Source: Cyclobacteriaceae bacterium (GTDB lineage: Bacteria > Bacteroidota > Bacteroidia > Cytophagales > Cyclobacteriaceae). Taken from it: a stretch of DNA of 64,000 bases. Of the stretch, positions 61,960-64,000 are shown piece after piece; positions within the stretch are counted from its first letter, which is position 1, and each line of letters starts with the position of its first letter. The DNA is taken from positions 1 through 64,000 of the forward strand of contig JAGQYI010000047.1 in NCBI GenBank assembly GCA_020436165.1, read 5' to 3'. The translations under genes and the position numbers were made by a program. The notes under the pieces are model-generated. The model made no database searches. It saw only the letters and a program-made list of their open reading frames with translations, and was not told the origin of the DNA.

Positions 61960-63870
61960 TTGATACCCCAGCAGACCATAGATGAAATAAAGAATAGAAT
62001 TGATATTGTGGAGGTAGTTGGTGATTTTGTCAGCCTTAAGCGTAAAGGCCAAAATATGTGGGCCTGTTGTCCATTCCACAACGAAAAAACTCCCTCTTTT
62101 TCAGTTTCTCCTGCTAAAGGATTTTACAAATGTTTTGGCTGTGGCAAAGCTGGAGATGCCATTGATTTTGTAATGGAAGTTGAAAAACTCAATTATGCAG
62201 AAAGCTTAAAGTACCTGGCCAAAAAGTATGGGATCGAAGTAAAGGAAGAGGAGCTAACGGATGATGAAGCACAGCAGCAAAGTGAGCGAGAGAGTCTTTA
62301 TATACTGCTTGGTGCTGCCAAGGAATATTATGAGAATCAGCTTTGGGAAACCAATGAAGGAAGATCGATAGGGCTTGGATATTTCAAGGAAAGGAAAATG
62401 TCTGATGCCATTCTTAAAAAGTTTGAATTGGGTTATAGTCAGGACGTATGGGATGGGTTTATGCAGCATGCATTGAAGAACGGTCATACGGAGGAAATGC
62501 TTGAAAAGGCAGGTTTGATTATTGTTAAAGCAGAAAAGAAATACGATCGCTTTAGAGGCCGAGTAATTTTCCCCATTCTCAACGTGTCGGGCAGGGTGGT
62601 TGGTTTTGGTGCCCGGGCACTGAAAAAGGACGATAAACCCAAGTATATTAACTCGCCCGAAACCGTTGTTTACGTTAAAAACCAGATTTTATATGGACTT
62701 TACCAGGCCAAGCAAGCCATTCGAACGGCAGAAAATTGTTACCTGGTAGAAGGCTACACAGATGTAACTTCTCTGCATGAAGCTGGCATCGAAAATGTAG
62801 TTGCTTCTTCCGGAACTTCATTAACTGAAGGGCAGATCAAGCTTATACAGCGCTTTAGCCCAACCGTTACAGTTCTTTACGATGGTGATATGGCAGGTAT
62901 CAAAGCCTCTCTAAGAGGAATTGATATGATCTTGGAACAAGGACTCAATGTACGGATAGTTTTATTGCCGGAAGGGGAAGATCCTGATAGCTATTCGAAG
63001 AAACTTGGCAGTGAAAGCTTCAAGACCTTTTTGAATGAAAACTCGCAGGATTTCATTCATTTTAAAACAGGTTTGCTTGCTCGTGAAGCTAGCAATGACC
63101 CTATCAAAAAGGCAGATTCAATAAAAGAAATAGTGGCCTCCATTGGAGTAATACCTGATTCTATTAAGCGTTCAGTTTACTTGAAAGAAGCAAGTGGGTT
63201 GCTTGAAATAGAGGAGCAAGTACTCGTTGGTGAGTTAAATAAAATCATTCGCAATAAGGCAAAAAAGACAAAATTTCAGGAAGATACCCACGAGGAAGCT
63301 ACTCAACTACAATCTTTGGAACAGGAAGTTAGTTGGGATCCAAAAGAGATAATAAAATACCAGGAACAGGAAAGTATTCGACTTTTACTGGAATACGCTC
63401 ATGTAGAACTTGATCAGGAAACATCGCTTCAAACATATTTGTTGAATGAATTGGAAGATGTAACCTTCTTTTCAGATATTCATACCGAAATATTAAACAA
63501 ATTCAGAGAGGAGCTTGCCGAGGGTAGAACAGCTACCGTTGATTATTTTGTTAAATTCGGTCGGCCTGAAGTGCGCAAAGCAGTTATTGATATTATCAGT
63601 CAGAAACATGAGGTAAGCCCTAAGTGGGGGAATAAATACAAAATATTTATTCCAAGTGAAAAGGATAAACTTCATTTGGAACATTCTGCACTTACCAATG
63701 TACTACGCCTAAAACAACGGGTTGTTAGAAAGCTGCTGGAAGACAATATTGAACGATTAAAAAGTGCCACTTCCGAAGAAGAGCAAACAGAAATACAAAG
63801 AATTCATGCAGAGCTGAAACGAACGGAAGCTGAGATTGCTTCTCAGCTTGGAAATGTTATTCTTAAGTAA
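61960..63870 (+). CDS. dnaG: DNA primase
   Basis: A 636-residue DnaG starting at TTG 61960, giving the typical MIPQQTIDEIKNRIDIVEVV. The CHC2 zinc finger has CCPFHNEKTPSFSVSPAKGFYKCFGCGKAGD. The Toprim core shows VEGYTDVTSLHEAGIENVVASSGTSLTEGQ and LYDGDMAGIKAS. The helical helicase-binding region is at the end (last 200 residues). It makes RNA primers on the lagging strand. No ATG fits upstream of the conserved N-terminus. Confidence 0.96.
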   Translation: MIPQQTIDEIKNRIDIVEVVGDFVSLKRKGQNMWACCPFHNEKTPSFSVSPAKGFYKCFGCGKAGDAIDFVMEVEKLNYAESLKYLAKKYGIEVKEEELTDDEAQQQSERESLYILLGAAKEYYENQLWETNEGRSIGLGYFKERKMSDAILKKFELGYSQDVWDGFMQHALKNGHTEEMLEKAGLIIVKAEKKYDRFRGRVIFPILNVSGRVVGFGARALKKDDKPKYINSPETVVYVKNQILYGLYQAKQAIRTAENCYLVEGYTDVTSLHEAGIENVVASSGTSLTEGQIKLIQRFSPTVTVLYDGDMAGIKASLRGIDMILEQGLNVRIVLLPEGEDPDSYSKKLGSESFKTFLNENSQDFIHFKTGLLAREASNDPIKKADSIKEIVASIGVIPDSIKRSVYLKEASGLLEIEEQVLVGELNKIIRNKAKKTKFQEDTHEEATQLQSLEQEVSWDPKEIIKYQEQESIRLLLEYAHVELDQETSLQTYLLNELEDVTFFSDIHTEILNKFREELAEGRTATVDYFVKFGRPEVRKAVIDIISQKHEVSPKWGNKYKIFIPSEKDKLHLEHSALTNVLRLKQRVVRKLLEDNIERLKSATSEEEQTEIQRIHAELKRTEAEIASQLGNVILK

Positions 63871-63914
63871 AAATGCCCAATTAACTAGGGTAAGGTAAAA
63901 CCGCAAGAACTGAT

Positions 63915-63922
63915 TAGTTTTG
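63915..63922 (+). promoter_or_regulatory. candidate -7 element for the ribB-type gene
   Basis: TAGTTTTG matches TAnnTTTG, 24 nt before the ATG at 63947. A -33 partner is not visible and no FMN riboswitch conserved core is seen in the 76-nt space. Confidence 0.3.
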
Positions 63923-63946
63923 TATCTGTAATTAAATCAAGCAGCC

Positions 63947-64000
63947 ATGAGCAAATTAAACACCATAGAAGAAGGAATTGAAGCGATAAAAAAGGGAGAG
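63947..64000 (+). CDS. ribB: 3,4-dihydroxy-2-butanone-4-phosphate synthase or bifunctional RibBA, N-terminus only
   Basis: The last 18 codons read MSKLNTIEEGIEAIKKGE. This is the typical start of RibB and of bifunctional RibBA proteins, which continue with VIIVVDDEDRENEGD beyond the window edge. It makes the four-carbon precursor of riboflavin. Whether a GTP cyclohydrolase II domain follows cannot be seen. ribE lies elsewhere in the window (32387), so the riboflavin genes are dispersed. Confidence 0.75.
   Translation, partial: MSKLNTIEEGIEAIKKGE

Noticed and set aside
63871-63946. FMN riboswitch upstream of the ribB-type gene
   Set aside because: The space is only 76 nt and shows none of the conserved FMN aptamer core.

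Overview
The window looks like chromosomal DNA of a Bacteroidota bacterium, most likely a gliding member of the Cytophagales. Evidence: C-terminal type IX secretion (T9SS) sorting domains, SprB-type repeats, two giant Asp-box proteins, an LVIVD-repeat lipoprotein, ECF sigma/beta-barrel pairs, and promoters of the Bacteroidota type (TTTG, about 20 nt, TAnnTTTG). Base composition is moderately AT-rich. Nearly all of the window is core genome. The only signs of mobile or decaying DNA are two palindromic REP-like elements at the left edge and a truncated GIY-YIG gene beside a tRNA.

Layout: 1-1000 holds the start of a probable AbiEi-like gene and an AT-rich orphan gene lying between two REP-like palindromes. 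1005-7544 has two paralogous Asp-box/sortilin-like proteins. 7608-10608 is a minus-strand run fmt-folA-SDR-small membrane protein-lipoprotein. 10717-14712 has an FtsX-like permease, a polyprenol-phosphate mannosyltransferase and two tandem guanidine-group hydrolases (the second CtlX). 14715-18398 is capA-merR-dprA-membrane DnaJ/TPR, followed by two M23 peptidases up to 20493. 20622-25838 is alaS-gatB-TlpA-like. 25887-26911 has a possible HolD-like protein and a thioesterase. 27080-31660 is a TetR-HlyD-EmrB-TolC efflux operon with a clear palindromic operator. 31662-38217 holds pcm, ribE, PAP2, MscS, a secreted LRR protein and several small unknowns.

38281-42377 is the most interesting block. 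It has an ECF sigma factor, a protein joining an anti-sigma-like N-terminus and membrane helix to a repeat-rich linker and a C-terminal beta-barrel, an LVIVD lipoprotein and another beta-barrel protein. Two 31-bp sites with identical conserved halves lie upstream of the sigma gene and of the lipoprotein gene. They are the expected signature of an autoregulated ECF promoter, and the block is proposed as a trans-envelope signalling unit.

43518-49414 is a LytS/LytTR two-component pair followed by a lipoprotein and a SprB-repeat adhesin. 49520-57335 contains transaldolase, HAD phosphatases, tRNA(CAU), a site-2 protease, a T9SS protein, a stand-alone triple-PASTA protein and Ddl; ddl and the PASTA gene share a 12-nt promoter core. 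57405-64000 has a T9SS-secreted M43 protease, a NifU domain protein, Mrp, DnaG and the first codons of a ribB-type gene.
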